A stretch of DNA of 64,000 nucleotides from Erythrobacter cryptus DSM 12079 (lineage in GTDB: Bacteria > Pseudomonadota > Alphaproteobacteria > Sphingomonadales > Sphingomonadaceae): contig NZ_AUHC01000011.1 in the NCBI RefSeq assembly GCF_000422985.1, positions 59,273 to 123,272 of the forward strand, given 5' to 3'. The position numbers and the translations under genes are program-made. Under the pieces are notes generated by a model that had not been told where the DNA came from, did no database searches, and saw only the letters and a program-made list of their open reading frames with translations. Positions 35,599 to 45,429 of the stretch are shown piece after piece (the stretch's first letter is position 1; each line of letters opens with the position of its first letter).

Positions 35599-36072
35599 AT
35601 GGGAGAGATCGCGCCGCATCCCCACACCCACCGCGAGCACACCGGCCCGGCGCTGGTGGCTGAGGCCGCGCGCGCGCTGCGGGCGGCGGGCGAGCAGTGG
35701 ACGACGATGCGCGAGGCGGTTTTCACCGAGCTTGCCCGGCACGAGCGGCCGGTCTCCGCCTATGACATTGCCGAGAACCTCTCGGCCGCGCGGGGCAAGC
35801 GGGTGGCGCCCAATTCGGTCTATCGCATCCTCGATGTGTTCGTGGGCAGCAACCTTGCGATGCGGGTGGAAAGCGCCAATGCCTATCTGGCCAATCGCCA
35901 CCCTGGCTGCGCGCATGACTGCATCTTCCTCGTCTGCGACGAATGCGGCGAGGCCATCCATGTCGATGACGAGCCGGTGAGCGAGGCGGTGCGCGCCATC
36001 GCCGCCGCGCGCCAGTTCGCCGCGCGCCGCCCGGTGATCGAGATCCGCGGTTTGTGCCGCTCCTGCGCCTGA
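35599..36072 (+). CDS. Fur family transcriptional regulator (Zur-like)
   Basis: This 157-residue metalloregulator has an N-terminal winged helix (TTMREAVFTELARHERPVSAYDIAENL, NSVYRILDVFVG) and a C-terminal metal-binding domain with HPGCAHDCIFLVCDECGEAIHV and the distal LCRSC; the CxxC pairs form a structural zinc site. The histidine-rich N-terminus (HPHTHREHTG) suggests a zinc-uptake (Zur) type sensor, but iron, manganese or peroxide sensing is not excluded. ATG 35599 is preferred over the TTG 36 bases upstream. Confidence 0.87.
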   Translation: MGEIAPHPHTHREHTGPALVAEAARALRAAGEQWTTMREAVFTELARHERPVSAYDIAENLSAARGKRVAPNSVYRILDVFVGSNLAMRVESANAYLANRHPGCAHDCIFLVCDECGEAIHVDDEPVSEAVRAIAAARQFAARRPVIEIRGLCRSCA

Positions 36073-36149
36073 GCGGCCCCCCCCCGCGCCCGATTGACGC
36101 CGATCAAGCCCGCATCGACACACCGGGTTTCCCCGTGTAAGGCTGGGGC

Positions 36150-38087
36150 ATGACACAACCGCCTTACACCCCCCTGCTCGATCAGGTTGACACGCCGGCC
36201 GATCTGCGCCGCCTGAAGCCCGAGCAGCTGCGCCAGTTGGCCGACGAACTGCGCGCGGAAATGATCGATGCGGTCAGCGTCTCGGGCGGGCACCTGGGAT
36301 CGGGGCTCGGCGTGGTCGAGCTGACCGTGGCGATCCACTATGTCTTCAACACGCCCGAGGACAAGCTGATCTGGGACGTCGGTCACCAGTGCTATCCGCA
36401 CAAGATCATCACCGGCCGGCGCAGCCGCATCCGCACCCTGCGCCAGGGCGGCGGGCTCTCGGGCTTCACCAAGCGCTCGGAAAGCGAATATGATCCCTTC
36501 GGCGCGGCCCATTCCTCCACCTCGATCTCGGCGGCGCTGGGCTTTGCCATCGCCAACAAGCTCCAGGGAAAGCCCGGGCGCGCGATCGCGGTGATCGGCG
36601 ATGGGGCGATGAGCGCAGGGATGGCCTATGAGGCGATGAACAACGCCGCCGAGGCCGGCAACCGCCTGATCGTGATCCTCAACGACAATGACATGTCGAT
36701 CGCCCCGCCGGTCGGCGGGCTTTCGGCCTATCTGGCACGGATGGTCTCCTCGTCCGAATATCTCGGCATCCGCAGCCTCGCCAGCCGCGCGATCCAGAAA
36801 ATGAGCCGCCGCCTGCACGACACGCTCGGCAAGGCCGAGGAGTTCACCCGCGGGATGGTGACCGGCGGCACCCTGTTCGAGGAATTGGGCTTCTATTATG
36901 TCGGCCCGATCGACGGGCACAATCTCGACCATCTCCTGCCCGTGCTCGAGAACGTGCGCGACACCTCCGAAGGGCCGGTGCTGGTCCATGTCGTGACCGA
37001 GAAGGGCAAGGGCTATGCTCCGGCCGAAAACAGCGCCGACAAGTATCACGGCGTGCCCAAGTTCAACGTCGTCACCGGCGAGAAGGCCAAGAGCGCGCCC
37101 TCGGCCCCGGCCTATCAGGACGTGTTCGGCACCACGCTGGCCAAGCTTGCCGAAACCGACGAGCGCATCTGCGCCATCACCGCGGCCATGCCCTCGGGCA
37201 CGGGGGTGGACAAGTTCGCCAAGGCCCACCCTGCCCGCGCCTTCGATGTCGGCATCGCCGAGCAGCACGCGGTGACCTTCGCCGCGGGCCTCGCCGCGCA
37301 GGGGATGCGGCCCTTTGCCGCGATCTATTCCACCTTCCTCCAGCGGGCCTATGACCAGGTGGTGCACGATGTGTGCATCCAGAACCTGCCCGTGCGCTTC
37401 GCCATCGACCGTGCTGGGCTGGTGGGGGCCGACGGGGCGACCCATGCCGGCTCGTTCGACATCACCTATCTTGCCACCCTGCCCAACATGGTGGTGATGG
37501 CCGCCGCCGATGAGGCCGAGCTGGTGCACATGACCTACACCGCGGCCGAATATGATGATGGCCCCATCGCCTTCCGCTATCCGCGCGGCAACGGGGTGGG
37601 GGTGCCGCTGCCCGAAGTGCCGATGAAGCTCGAAATCGGCAAGGGCCGGGTGATCCGCGAGGGCAGCAAGGTGGCGATCCTCTCCCTGGGGGCAAGGCTT
37701 GCCGAGGCCTTGAAAGCCGCCGACACGCTCGAGGCCAAGGGGCTTTCGACCACGGTGATCGACCTGCGCTTTGCCAAGCCGCTCGATGAGGAGCTGATCG
37801 CCCGGGCCATGCGCAGCCACGAAGTGATCGTCACGGTCGAGGAAGGCGCGATCGGCGGCCTTGGCGCGCATGTGCTCACCTATGCCAGCGACCACGGCCT
37901 CATCGATGCCGGGCTCAAGCTGCGCACCCTGCGCCTGCCCGACATCTTCATCGACCACGACGATCCGGTAAGGCAATATGACCAGGCGGGCCTCAATGCG
38001 CCGCATATCGTCGATACGGTCCTGAAGGCATTGAAGCACAACAGCGCCGGCGTGGAGACGAGCGCGGCGGGCGAGGCGCGCGCCTAG
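36150..38087 (+). CDS. dxs: 1-deoxy-D-xylulose-5-phosphate synthase
   Basis: Dxs condenses pyruvate and glyceraldehyde-3-P to DXP, the first MEP isoprenoid step, with thiamine diphosphate. The 645 residues include [37 protein letters not shown] and [15 protein letters not shown] (ThDP-binding), [17 protein letters not shown] with the catalytic glutamate, and [17 protein letters not shown]. The TAG stop overlaps the convergent mlaA stop within CTAG. Confidence 0.97.
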   Translation: MTQPPYTPLLDQVDTPADLRRLKPEQLRQLADELRAEMIDAVSVSGGHLGSGLGVVELTVAIHYVFNTPEDKLIWDVGHQCYPHKIITGRRSRIRTLRQGGGLSGFTKRSESEYDPFGAAHSSTSISAALGFAIANKLQGKPGRAIAVIGDGAMSAGMAYEAMNNAAEAGNRLIVILNDNDMSIAPPVGGLSAYLARMVSSSEYLGIRSLASRAIQKMSRRLHDTLGKAEEFTRGMVTGGTLFEELGFYYVGPIDGHNLDHLLPVLENVRDTSEGPVLVHVVTEKGKGYAPAENSADKYHGVPKFNVVTGEKAKSAPSAPAYQDVFGTTLAKLAETDERICAITAAMPSGTGVDKFAKAHPARAFDVGIAEQHAVTFAAGLAAQGMRPFAAIYSTFLQRAYDQVVHDVCIQNLPVRFAIDRAGLVGADGATHAGSFDITYLATLPNMVVMAAADEAELVHMTYTAAEYDDGPIAFRYPRGNGVGVPLPEVPMKLEIGKGRVIREGSKVAILSLGARLAEALKAADTLEAKGLSTTVIDLRFAKPLDEELIARAMRSHEVIVTVEEGAIGGLGAHVLTYASDHGLIDAGLKLRTLRLPDIFIDHDDPVRQYDQAGLNAPHIVDTVLKALKHNSAGVETSAAGEARA

Positions 38088-39058
38088 CGCCCCTCCACCC
38101 GCGCGGCGGGCGCGGTGAGCTGCACGCGCTCGGGCAGCCGCAAGCGGCTGTGCGGCGGCAGCGGCGCGGCGGAAGGCCCTGCGTCCGCACCCGGCTCGGC
38201 GGCTTCCTCTTCCTCCTCATCCGCCACCGGCGCGCCCTTGAGCGCGGCGATCTCGCGCGCGCGCCTGGCAAGATAGGTCTCGCGTCGCAGGGTGTAGGGA
38301 TCGTCCGAGGCGGCGATCATCGCCAGCTCCTCGTCAAAGGCGAGCCGCTGGTCGAGCCCGTTGATGACGAAATAGCCCGCCGCATAGGCCGGGCGGTTGA
38401 AGGGCCTTCCCACCGCCAGCGGCAGCAGCGCCTGATCGAGCGTGCTGCCAAACAGATCGCGCACCGTGGTCGCGCCGGTCACCGGCAGGTAGAGATAGGC
38501 CCCCGGGCCGACCCCGTAATACCCCAGGGTATTGGCAAAGCCGTTGCGGCGATAGGGAAGGCCGATCCCCGGCTTGGCGGCGATGTCGATCAGCCCGCCA
38601 AGCCCGAGGGTGGAATTGATCGCGAGGCGCCCCAAGGTCTCGAACGCCTTGCCCACCTTGCCCTGCAGCAGGAAGTTCAATGCATTGCTCGGCTCGCCAA
38701 GGTTCCTGACCACATTGCCAAGCCCATCGCGCAGCGGCCCCGGCAGGTTGTCGCGATAGGCATGGGCGACCGGCTCGACGACGGCGCGATCGACCGCCTG
38801 GGAGATGCGGTAGCTCTCCTCGTTGACCCCGATCATCGGGTCCTGCTTGGGCGGGCCATATTCGCCCTCAACCACGATCTCGCGATCGGGCGGCGCGGCT
38901 TCGCCTGCCGCTTCGGGCGGGGCGGCGCCCGGCGCGGAGCCTTGCGCCGCGGCAAGGCTCCAGTCCGCCGGCACGGGCGCGGCGGATGGCTCGCGGGCAG
39001 GCGCAGGCGGTGCGGCGAGGAGCGCAGGCGCGGCGGCAATCAACGCGAGCATCGGCAT
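38084..39058 (-). CDS. mlaA: MlaA (VacJ) family outer-membrane lipid-asymmetry protein
   Basis: MlaA extracts mislocalised phospholipids from the outer leaflet of the outer membrane. The 324 residues show the VacJ domain: [91 protein letters not shown] spread over several segments. An N-terminal hydrophobic leader ([15 protein letters not shown]) lacks an obvious lipobox cysteine, unlike typical MlaA. A 70-residue proline/alanine-rich linker precedes the domain, and the C-terminal tail is acidic (DEEEEE). No other mla genes are nearby. Confidence 0.91.
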   Translation of the reverse strand: MPMLALIAAAPALLAAPPAPAREPSAAPVPADWSLAAAQGSAPGAAPPEAAGEAAPPDREIVVEGEYGPPKQDPMIGVNEESYRISQAVDRAVVEPVAHAYRDNLPGPLRDGLGNVVRNLGEPSNALNFLLQGKVGKAFETLGRLAINSTLGLGGLIDIAAKPGIGLPYRRNGFANTLGYYGVGPGAYLYLPVTGATTVRDLFGSTLDQALLPLAVGRPFNRPAYAAGYFVINGLDQRLAFDEELAMIAASDDPYTLRRETYLARRAREIAALKGAPVADEEEEEAAEPGADAGPSAAPLPPHSRLRLPERVQLTAPAARVEGR

Positions 39059-39184
39059 GGGCCTCCTCAAGAAGCTCCTCTTGTGACGGGCCGATCCTGA
39101 CGCATGATCGCCATTCTTGCCCTTTGTGCCCCTGCGCACTAGGCAGGCTGGCGCAACTCCCGCCAAAGCGCAAGGCCCCCCGCA

Positions 39185-39991
39185 ATGACCGCAAGCCCGC
39201 TGCTCGATATCGCCCGCGAAGGGCCGATCGCCATCCTCACCTTCAACCGTCCCGAGGCGATGAACCCGCTCGGCGCGCCGGGCGATGGCGATGCCTTTGC
39301 CGCCGCCTGCCAGGCGCTCAACCGCGACATGGAATGCCGGGTGGTTATCCTCACCGGGGCCGGCAAGGCCTTCAGCGCCGGGGGCGATATCAAGGCGATG
39401 CGCGACAAGAGCGGCACCTTCGGCGGCACCACCCCGGCGATTTCGGATGGCTACCGCGACAATATCCACCAGATGCTGCGCGCGCTCTATGGCCTGCGCG
39501 TGCCGGTGATCGCCGCGGTCAACGGCCCGGCGATCGGCCTCGGGTGCGATGTCGCCTGCCTTGCCGACATCCGCATCGCTTCCGAAAGCGCGCGCTTTGG
39601 CGTCACCTTCTTGAAGCTCGGGATCATCCCCGGCGATGGCGGCACCTGGATCCTGCCGCGGGTAATCGGCATGAGCCGCGCGGCCGAATTGTTCTACACC
39701 GGCGAGGTGATCGATGCCGCGACCGCCAAGGACTGGGGGCTTGTCAGCCGCGTGGTGCCTGCCGAGGCGCTGATGGACGAGGCCCGCGCGCTTGCCACCA
39801 GGATCGCCGCGATGCCGCCCCACGCGCTGCGCCACACCAAGAACCTGCTGCGCCAGGGTCAGCAGATGAGCTATGACAGCGCGCTCGAACTTGCCGCCAA
39901 CACCCAGGCGATGATGCACACCACCGCCGACCATGCCGAGGGTGTTGCGGCGCTGATCGAGAAGCGCAGTCCTATTTTCAGTGGAGTTTAA
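39185..39991 (+). CDS. Enoyl-CoA hydratase/isomerase (crotonase) family protein
   Basis: This 268-residue protein has the crotonase fold: ILTFNRPEAMNPLG, AFSAGGDIKAMRDK (oxyanion-hole segment), GLRVPVIAAVNGPAIGLGCDVA, FGVTFLKLGIIPGDGGTWILPR and EVIDAATAKDWGLVSRVVP. It probably acts in fatty-acid or aromatic-acid degradation; the exact reaction cannot be told. The stop is three bases before a small AT-rich ORF, which looks like a later insertion. Confidence 0.92.
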   Translation: MTASPLLDIAREGPIAILTFNRPEAMNPLGAPGDGDAFAAACQALNRDMECRVVILTGAGKAFSAGGDIKAMRDKSGTFGGTTPAISDGYRDNIHQMLRALYGLRVPVIAAVNGPAIGLGCDVACLADIRIASESARFGVTFLKLGIIPGDGGTWILPRVIGMSRAAELFYTGEVIDAATAKDWGLVSRVVPAEALMDEARALATRIAAMPPHALRHTKNLLRQGQQMSYDSALELAANTQAMMHTTADHAEGVAALIEKRSPIFSGV

Positions 39992-39993
39992 TC

Positions 39994-40296
39994 GTGAGCG
40001 AGTTAAATCCAATACTCTTGGACATAGTTCAATCTGTCATTTCCGGATTGGTCATGGCTCTGGCAGTTTTTCTTGGTATATTTTTCAGTGAAAAGATTGA
40101 GAATAAGAAGAACTATGTTGATTTGCTCAAGAAGGAAATACTTGCTCGATACGAACAAGAGCATATTTTAGCTGTCGAGTTGGCAAATCACACAAATAAA
40201 AGCGTGAAGACATGGAAAACGCAAACCCGCAATCAAGCCCATGAGATTACTGGCCATCGGCCCAGGCTCACTCCGAAAAGCAAGGAACTGCGCTAG
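39994..40296 (+). CDS. Small AT-rich membrane-anchored protein, probably a truncated acquired gene
   Basis: This 100-residue protein starts GTG 39994, right after the crotonase stop. Residues 1-75 are AT-rich and include a membrane segment (SVISGLVMALAVFLGIFF) followed by a basic, coiled-coil-like region (EKIENKKNYVDLLKKEI). The last 20 residues return to GC-rich codons (HRPRLTPKSKELR), as if the original gene was cut and fused to host DNA near 40230. Function unknown. Confidence 0.5.
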   Translation: MSELNPILLDIVQSVISGLVMALAVFLGIFFSEKIENKKNYVDLLKKEILARYEQEHILAVELANHTNKSVKTWKTQTRNQAHEITGHRPRLTPKSKELR

Positions 40297-40315
40297 CTAC
40301 CCAAGCTTCAACCAG

Positions 40316-40993
40316 TCAGCCCAGCCACTTCCACACCCCCGCGGGGATGCCGGCGCGCCACAGGTGCAGCCAGCTTGCCCCCAGCCACAGCACCGTGCCC
40401 GCCACCAGCGGCACCGCGCCCACGCGCGCGAACTGGCCGAGCCGCGGCCAATAGCTGGTCTTCCTTGACCATTCTTCCCAGGCCGCGCCCATCTGCGCGG
40501 CCTTCTTGGCATCCTGGAGGTGCGCCCCCACCAGCGCGAGAAAGCCCATGGCGAGCGCCGTCACCATCGTGCGGGTGCTCCAGAACAGCACCAGATGCGA
40601 TGCCGCCCACAGGCCGATCCCCCACATCATCGGGTGGCGGGTGACGCGGAAAACGCCCCGCGGCTCGGCCCGGGCCTGGGCCTCGGCCTGGGGCGTGGGC
40701 AGCGCCGGATTGCCCGCGAGCGAGCCGGCCAGCAGCACCATCGCCGGCCAGGTGAGCAGGGTGGCGAGCACCCAGCCCGCCTCGCCCGAGCCGGGAAGAT
40801 CGGCCCCCGGCGCGGCGATGAAGGCGAAATAGACCCAGGCGAGCGCCGCGAGGCTGACGAGGCTGTAGCCGATCTGGAACCCGCTCGCCCCCAGCGCCTT
40901 GACCATGGCGCCGCGCAGGGGATGCGACATGGCAAGGTGCGAGCCGACAAAGGCGATGTTGGCGGCGATGAGGTTGGCGATGGCGCTGTCCAT
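40316..40993 (-). CDS. NnrU family membrane protein
   Basis: This 225-residue protein has about five to six membrane segments and matches the NnrU family (PF07298), linked to nitric-oxide/nitrite metabolism in denitrifiers. Recognisable pieces are FVGSHLAMSHPLRGAMVKALG, FQIGYSLVSLAALAWV, VFRVTRHPMMWGIGLWAASH and the C-terminal WEEWSRKTSYWP. No denitrification genes are nearby, so its role here is unknown. Confidence 0.9.
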   Translation of the reverse strand: MDSAIANLIAANIAFVGSHLAMSHPLRGAMVKALGASGFQIGYSLVSLAALAWVYFAFIAAPGADLPGSGEAGWVLATLLTWPAMVLLAGSLAGNPALPTPQAEAQARAEPRGVFRVTRHPMMWGIGLWAASHLVLFWSTRTMVTALAMGFLALVGAHLQDAKKAAQMGAAWEEWSRKTSYWPRLGQFARVGAVPLVAGTVLWLGASWLHLWRAGIPAGVWKWLG

Positions 40994-41050
40994 TAATGCT
41001 CCCCCGGATGCTTGATCCGGAGGGCCTTATAGCACGCGCCGCCCGCCTGC

Positions 41051-42367
41051 CTACCAGTCGAAGGCCTTGGGCCGATCGCTCTCGTCAAGATCAAGATAGC
41101 GGTCGCGCAGGCGGGTCTGGTGGTTGGTGAGATCCTGCTTGACGCCCCCGATATAGACCCTGGTGGGCACCGAGCCGACTTCGAGCGGATCGCCATCCCA
41201 GATCACCACATCCCCGAGCGCCCCGGGCTTCAACACCCCGGCCTTGCCGCCGAGGCCGCTGATCTCGGCCGGGACCGAGCTGATCGCGGCAAAGGCCGCG
41301 CCCCAGCTCATCCCGCTCGCCCCCGGCACGCGGGTGAGCGCGACGAGATTGCCCGCCACCTGCTGCAACCGGCGCGGATCCTGGAGGCTCCCGGCATTGA
41401 TCGCCACCTTCACCCCGGCGCGCGCGAGGCGCCCGGCATTGGACTGGGTGGCGCCCAGTTGCTCGAAGCTCTCGGGCAGGTCGGTAAGGCCATTGGCGAT
41501 CACGGGCACCCCGGCTGCGGCAATCGCATCGGCCACCAGCCAGCCCTCGCTCGCCCCCACCAGCACCAGATCGAGCCTGGGAAAATCGCGCTTGATCGCC
41601 AGCACCGCGCGGATATCGGCGGCACGCTCGGCAGCGACATAGAGCTTTTGCCGCCCGGTCACCACCGGCACCAGTGCCTCGGCATCGAAGCGGCCGAGGA
41701 ACAGGTCATCGCCGCGGGCGATCTCGGTGGTCTGCGGAGTGCCCGTGCGCCCGACCAGCGCCTCGGCCTCGCGCAGCGCGGCGCGCAGCAGCACATGGGC
41801 AGCGACGCGGCTGCCGCCGGCCAGTTCGGCCCCGCCCTCGCCCAGCGCCACCATCTGGAAGGCGCGCGGCTGCATCACCGCCTGCCCATCGCCATCAAGA
41901 TCGATGAGCGCCCCCTGGCCGGCAAAGATCGAGCCAGAGGGCAGGGTGGTGGTGGCCGCGCGGGTGATTCCGGCGGCGCGGTGGACGAGAATGTGCTGCG
42001 AGGCCGGGTTGATGATCGCCGCGGCATCGAGCGCGGCGCTGAAGGGCGCGGAGCGGGCGGTGATATCGTTCGATTCGCCCACCGCAGAGACATCGGCAAG
42101 GCCGAGCGTCGTCACCGTGGCGAACAGCCCCGGGGTGACCCAGGCCCCGGCGGCATCCACCGTCTCGCCTGCGCTGGGCGCGCCGCCGGCCGGCCCGGCA
42201 TAGACGACGCTGCCGCCGCGCACGACCACGGTGCCGTTCGCGATCGGTTCAGAACCATCGCCGATCACCAGCCGGGCATTGGTGATGGTCACGTCCTGCG
42301 CCAGGGCCGGGGCGGCGGCAAGCGCGAGCGCGCAGGAGCTCAGCGCCGCGGCAAGAAGGCGCTTCAT
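41051..42367 (-). CDS. Amidohydrolase-like exported protein lacking the HxH metal motif
   Basis: This 438-residue protein has a signal peptide (CALALAAAPALAQ) and an amidohydrolase fold: ARLVIGDGSEPIANGTVVVRGG, GAWVTPGLFATVTTLGL and the C-terminal ALGDVVIWDGDPLEVGS. In active relatives VTPGxIDxHxH follows; here the equivalent positions are ATVTT, so both metal-binding histidines are missing. It is probably a catalytically dead partner of the next gene, whose stop its ATG overlaps (ATGA). Confidence 0.87.
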   Translation of the reverse strand: MKRLLAAALSSCALALAAAPALAQDVTITNARLVIGDGSEPIANGTVVVRGGSVVYAGPAGGAPSAGETVDAAGAWVTPGLFATVTTLGLADVSAVGESNDITARSAPFSAALDAAAIINPASQHILVHRAAGITRAATTTLPSGSIFAGQGALIDLDGDGQAVMQPRAFQMVALGEGGAELAGGSRVAAHVLLRAALREAEALVGRTGTPQTTEIARGDDLFLGRFDAEALVPVVTGRQKLYVAAERAADIRAVLAIKRDFPRLDLVLVGASEGWLVADAIAAAGVPVIANGLTDLPESFEQLGATQSNAGRLARAGVKVAINAGSLQDPRRLQQVAGNLVALTRVPGASGMSWGAAFAAISSVPAEISGLGGKAGVLKPGALGDVVIWDGDPLEVGSVPTRVYIGGVKQDLTNHQTRLRDRYLDLDESDRPKAFDW

Positions 42368-43797
42368 TTCACGTCTCCTTCACCGGGCTGGCCGAGCTCG
42401 AAATCGCTCACCGGGCGCAGCTTGGGGTTGGTGGCATCGAACATCAGCGCCCCGTCGATCCACACCTTTTCGGGCCGCGAATAGACCGAGAGCGGGTGGC
42501 CGTTCCACAGCACCACATCGGCCATCTTGCCCGGCTCGAGGCTGCCGGTCATTTCGGCAATGCCCATGGCCTTGGCCGGGTTGTAGGTGATCCACTGGAT
42601 CGCCACGCCATCGGGAATGTCGATCCCCAGCCGCTGCCCGGCCTTCTGCGCCTTGCGCGCTTCCTGGTTGAGCCGCTGGATATCATTGGCATCATCGGAA
42701 TGGATCACCACGCAGGCGCCCTCGCGCTGGAGGAAGGCGGCATTTTCAAGGATGCCGTCATAGCTTTCCATCTTGAAGCCATACCAATCGGCCCAGATCG
42801 CGCTGCACACGTCATTCTCGCGCAGCAGATCGCCGATCTTGTAGGCCTCGACCGCGTGGTGGAAGGTCGAGACCTTGTAGCCCATCTCCTTGGCCATATC
42901 GAGCACCAGGGCCATCTCGTCGGCGCGGTAGCAATGGTTGTGGACGAGGATTTCGCCCTTGAGCACGCCCACCAGCGTCTCCTTGGCCAGATCGCGCTTG
43001 GCCTCCTTGTTGTTGGCATAGTCGATCGCAGCGAGCCAGGTGCTGCGGTTGACGGCGAAATTGCCCATCCGGGTCGAAGGCATCCGCCCCTTGCCACCAT
43101 AGACACGCTTGGGGTTTTCGCCGCAGGCCATCTTGAAGCCATAGGGCGCGCCGGGAAACTTCATCCCCTGCACCGTGCGCGCGGGCACGTTCTTGAGCGT
43201 GACCGAGCGCCCGCCCATCAGGTTGGCCGAACCGGGCAGAATCTGCAGGGCGGTGACCCCGCCATTGGCGAGCGCGCGGGTGAAGCCCGGGTCTTGCGGC
43301 CAGACCGAATGTTCGGCCCAGACCTCGGGAGTGGTGGGACTGGTCGCCTCGTTGCCATCCGAATGGGCCTGCACCGCCGGGGTGGGATAGTCGCCAAGGT
43401 GCGAATGGATGTCGATGATCCCGGGGGTGACGAACTTGCCCGTGCCATCAAGCACGGCAATGTCCGCCGGGATCGGGGTGTCCGGCCCGCCCACGGCGAC
43501 GATCTTGCCTCCGCTCATGAAGACCACGCCATTGTCGATCTGCCCGCCGCGGCCATCGAAGATGGTGGCGCCGCGGATCGCGGTGGCGATGCCGGGATAG
43601 GGCCTGTAGGTCGAGGGGAAGACGCCCTCGGCCTCCTTCTTGGCGACGAGGGTGGGCGTATCGGCTGCGTCCTTGCCCTTCTTCTTGTCCTTCTCGCGCG
43701 CTTCGAGCGCGCCGGCGCCAAGGCTGAGCGCGAGCGCGCCCGCCAGCATCACAAGCGCGCCCCAGCGGGCGCGCCGCGGTGTGTGTGGTGTCATCAC
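42364..43797 (-). CDS. Exported metal-dependent amidohydrolase
   Basis: This 477-residue protein has a signal-like N-terminus (LVMLAGALALSLGAGALEA) followed by a lysine-rich stretch (EKDKKKGKDAAD) and an amidohydrolase domain with intact metal motifs: VTPGIIDIHSHLGDYPTP (HSH), ILVHNHCYRADE (metal histidine) and ACVVIHSDDANDIQ (catalytic/metal aspartate), then YNPAKAMGI and KMADVVLWNGHPLSV. The substrate is unknown; similar enzymes act on imidazolonepropionate-like or peptide-derived amides. It overlaps the degenerate paralogue downstream. The plus strand has no gene here. Confidence 0.9.
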   Translation of the reverse strand: MMTPHTPRRARWGALVMLAGALALSLGAGALEAREKDKKKGKDAADTPTLVAKKEAEGVFPSTYRPYPGIATAIRGATIFDGRGGQIDNGVVFMSGGKIVAVGGPDTPIPADIAVLDGTGKFVTPGIIDIHSHLGDYPTPAVQAHSDGNEATSPTTPEVWAEHSVWPQDPGFTRALANGGVTALQILPGSANLMGGRSVTLKNVPARTVQGMKFPGAPYGFKMACGENPKRVYGGKGRMPSTRMGNFAVNRSTWLAAIDYANNKEAKRDLAKETLVGVLKGEILVHNHCYRADEMALVLDMAKEMGYKVSTFHHAVEAYKIGDLLRENDVCSAIWADWYGFKMESYDGILENAAFLQREGACVVIHSDDANDIQRLNQEARKAQKAGQRLGIDIPDGVAIQWITYNPAKAMGIAEMTGSLEPGKMADVVLWNGHPLSVYSRPEKVWIDGALMFDATNPKLRPVSDFELGQPGEGDVK

Positions 43798-43884
43798 AAG
43801 CCCTTCCCGTTTCCCGGCGATGAGCTATGCCGGGAAGCGGGGGGCTTGTCCATGCCGCTGGTCGATTGCTGTTGGCGGCTTGCC

Positions 43885-45429
43885 CTACTCGGCCGGGCGC
43901 GGGGCGGGATAGGCCTCGTCCGCGGCAGGCATGTCGGTGCCGGCCGGGCTGTCATCCCTGAGGGTGTCAAGGTGCATCAGACGCTTGATCAGCGGGCTGA
44001 CCACCAGCACGCCAACGCCCACCGCCACCGCGATCCAGCCGATCTGGCTATAGACGTCGAGCACCACCTGCTGGCCCGCGCCCTCGCCGCTCGCCCGCTC
44101 CGATCCGGTCGCCGCGGCGATCAGCCCGGCGACGAAATTGCCGGTGGCCGAGGCGAAGAACCAGGTGCCCATGATGAGGCTCGCCATGTGCGCGGGCGCG
44201 AGGCGGTTCATCGCCGAAAGGCCCACGGGCGAAAGGCACAGCTCACCGGTGGTGTGGAGCAGGTAGATGAGGAAGATGAACAGCACCGGGGTAAGATCGC
44301 CCGTCGCCGCGCCCGCCACCAGCACGAGGAAGCCCGCGCCCAGCTGGATCAGCGCCAGGCCGAACTTGGCCGGGGCCGAAGGCTCAAGCCCCCGGCGCCC
44401 GAGCCAGGTCCACAGCGTTGCAAAGAGCGGGGCGAGCAGCACGATGTAGATCGCGTTCACCGACTGGAACACCGAGGCCGGCACGCCGGCACGATCGACA
44501 TAGCGATCGGTGTAGAGGTTGAGGGAGGAGCCGGCCTGTTCGAACAGCGCCCAGAACAGGATCGAGCCGATGATCAGGAACAGCGCGGCAAAGATGCGGT
44601 CACGATCATGCGCGGGCAGGCGCACCACCGCGATGAACAGCACATAGGCGACCAGCACCGCCCCGGCGGCGCCGAGCAGCGTGCCCACGATCGCCTGGTT
44701 CTGCACCATCCACCAGCACGCGCCCACCGCGAGGATGCCGAGCGCATAAAGGCCCCATTCGGTGCCCCGCGAAAGCGCGATCGGCGGCTCGCCGCGGCCG
44801 AGCAGCAGCGGCTTGAACCCGACAAAGACGATGAGGCCAAGCAGCATCCCCACGCCCGCCGCGCCGAAGCCATAGGCCCAGCCATAGGTCTCGCCGAGGT
44901 AGCCGCACAGCAGCGACCCGATCGCCGCGCCCAGGTTGATGCCCATGTAGAAGATCGTGTAGGCCCCGTCGCGCCGCACATCGGTGCGGGGATAAAGCTG
45001 CCCGACGATCACCGAGATATTGGCCTTGAGGAACCCTGAGCCGACGATGATGAAGGCGAGCGCCAGCCAGAAGATGTTGAGGCTGGCCGCATCCTGCCCG
45101 CCATTGCCTTCAAAGCCCATGAGGAAGTGCCCGAAGGTCAACAGCACCGCGCCATAGGTCACGGCCTTCCTCTGGCCCAGATATTTGTCAGCCAGATAGC
45201 CGCCGAGCACCGGGGTGATATAGACGAGCGCGGTGTAGGCGCCGTAGATCACCCCCGCCTCGGCATCGGAAAACAGCCAGTGCTTGGTGAGGTAGAAGAT
45301 CAGGAGGGCGCGCATCCCGTAATAGGAAAAGCGCTCCCACATCTCGGCAAAGAAGAGGACGAACAGTCCCTTGGGATGGCCGAGGAAAGTCCCGGCGCTG
45401 TCCCCGTGCGGAAGTTCAGCAGTGGCCAT
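43885..45429 (-). CDS. POT/PTR-family proton-coupled peptide transporter
   Basis: This 514-residue protein has about 14 membrane segments and the POT signature EMWERFSYYGMRALLIFYLT near the N-terminus (ExxERFxYYG), plus FYMGINLGAAIGSLLCG (PTR motif). It imports di- and tripeptides with protons. It lies 87 bases upstream of the amidohydrolase pair on the same strand, which supports a peptide/amide-use cluster, though the gap leaves co-transcription open. Confidence 0.93.
   Translation of the reverse strand: MATAELPHGDSAGTFLGHPKGLFVLFFAEMWERFSYYGMRALLIFYLTKHWLFSDAEAGVIYGAYTALVYITPVLGGYLADKYLGQRKAVTYGAVLLTFGHFLMGFEGNGGQDAASLNIFWLALAFIIVGSGFLKANISVIVGQLYPRTDVRRDGAYTIFYMGINLGAAIGSLLCGYLGETYGWAYGFGAAGVGMLLGLIVFVGFKPLLLGRGEPPIALSRGTEWGLYALGILAVGACWWMVQNQAIVGTLLGAAGAVLVAYVLFIAVVRLPAHDRDRIFAALFLIIGSILFWALFEQAGSSLNLYTDRYVDRAGVPASVFQSVNAIYIVLLAPLFATLWTWLGRRGLEPSAPAKFGLALIQLGAGFLVLVAGAATGDLTPVLFIFLIYLLHTTGELCLSPVGLSAMNRLAPAHMASLIMGTWFFASATGNFVAGLIAAATGSERASGEGAGQQVVLDVYSQIGWIAVAVGVGVLVVSPLIKRLMHLDTLRDDSPAGTDMPAADEAYPAPRPAE

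Noticed and set aside
36094..36122. TTGACG 17 bases before GACACA as a dxs promoter
   Set aside because: The -10 match is poor, so I did not call it.
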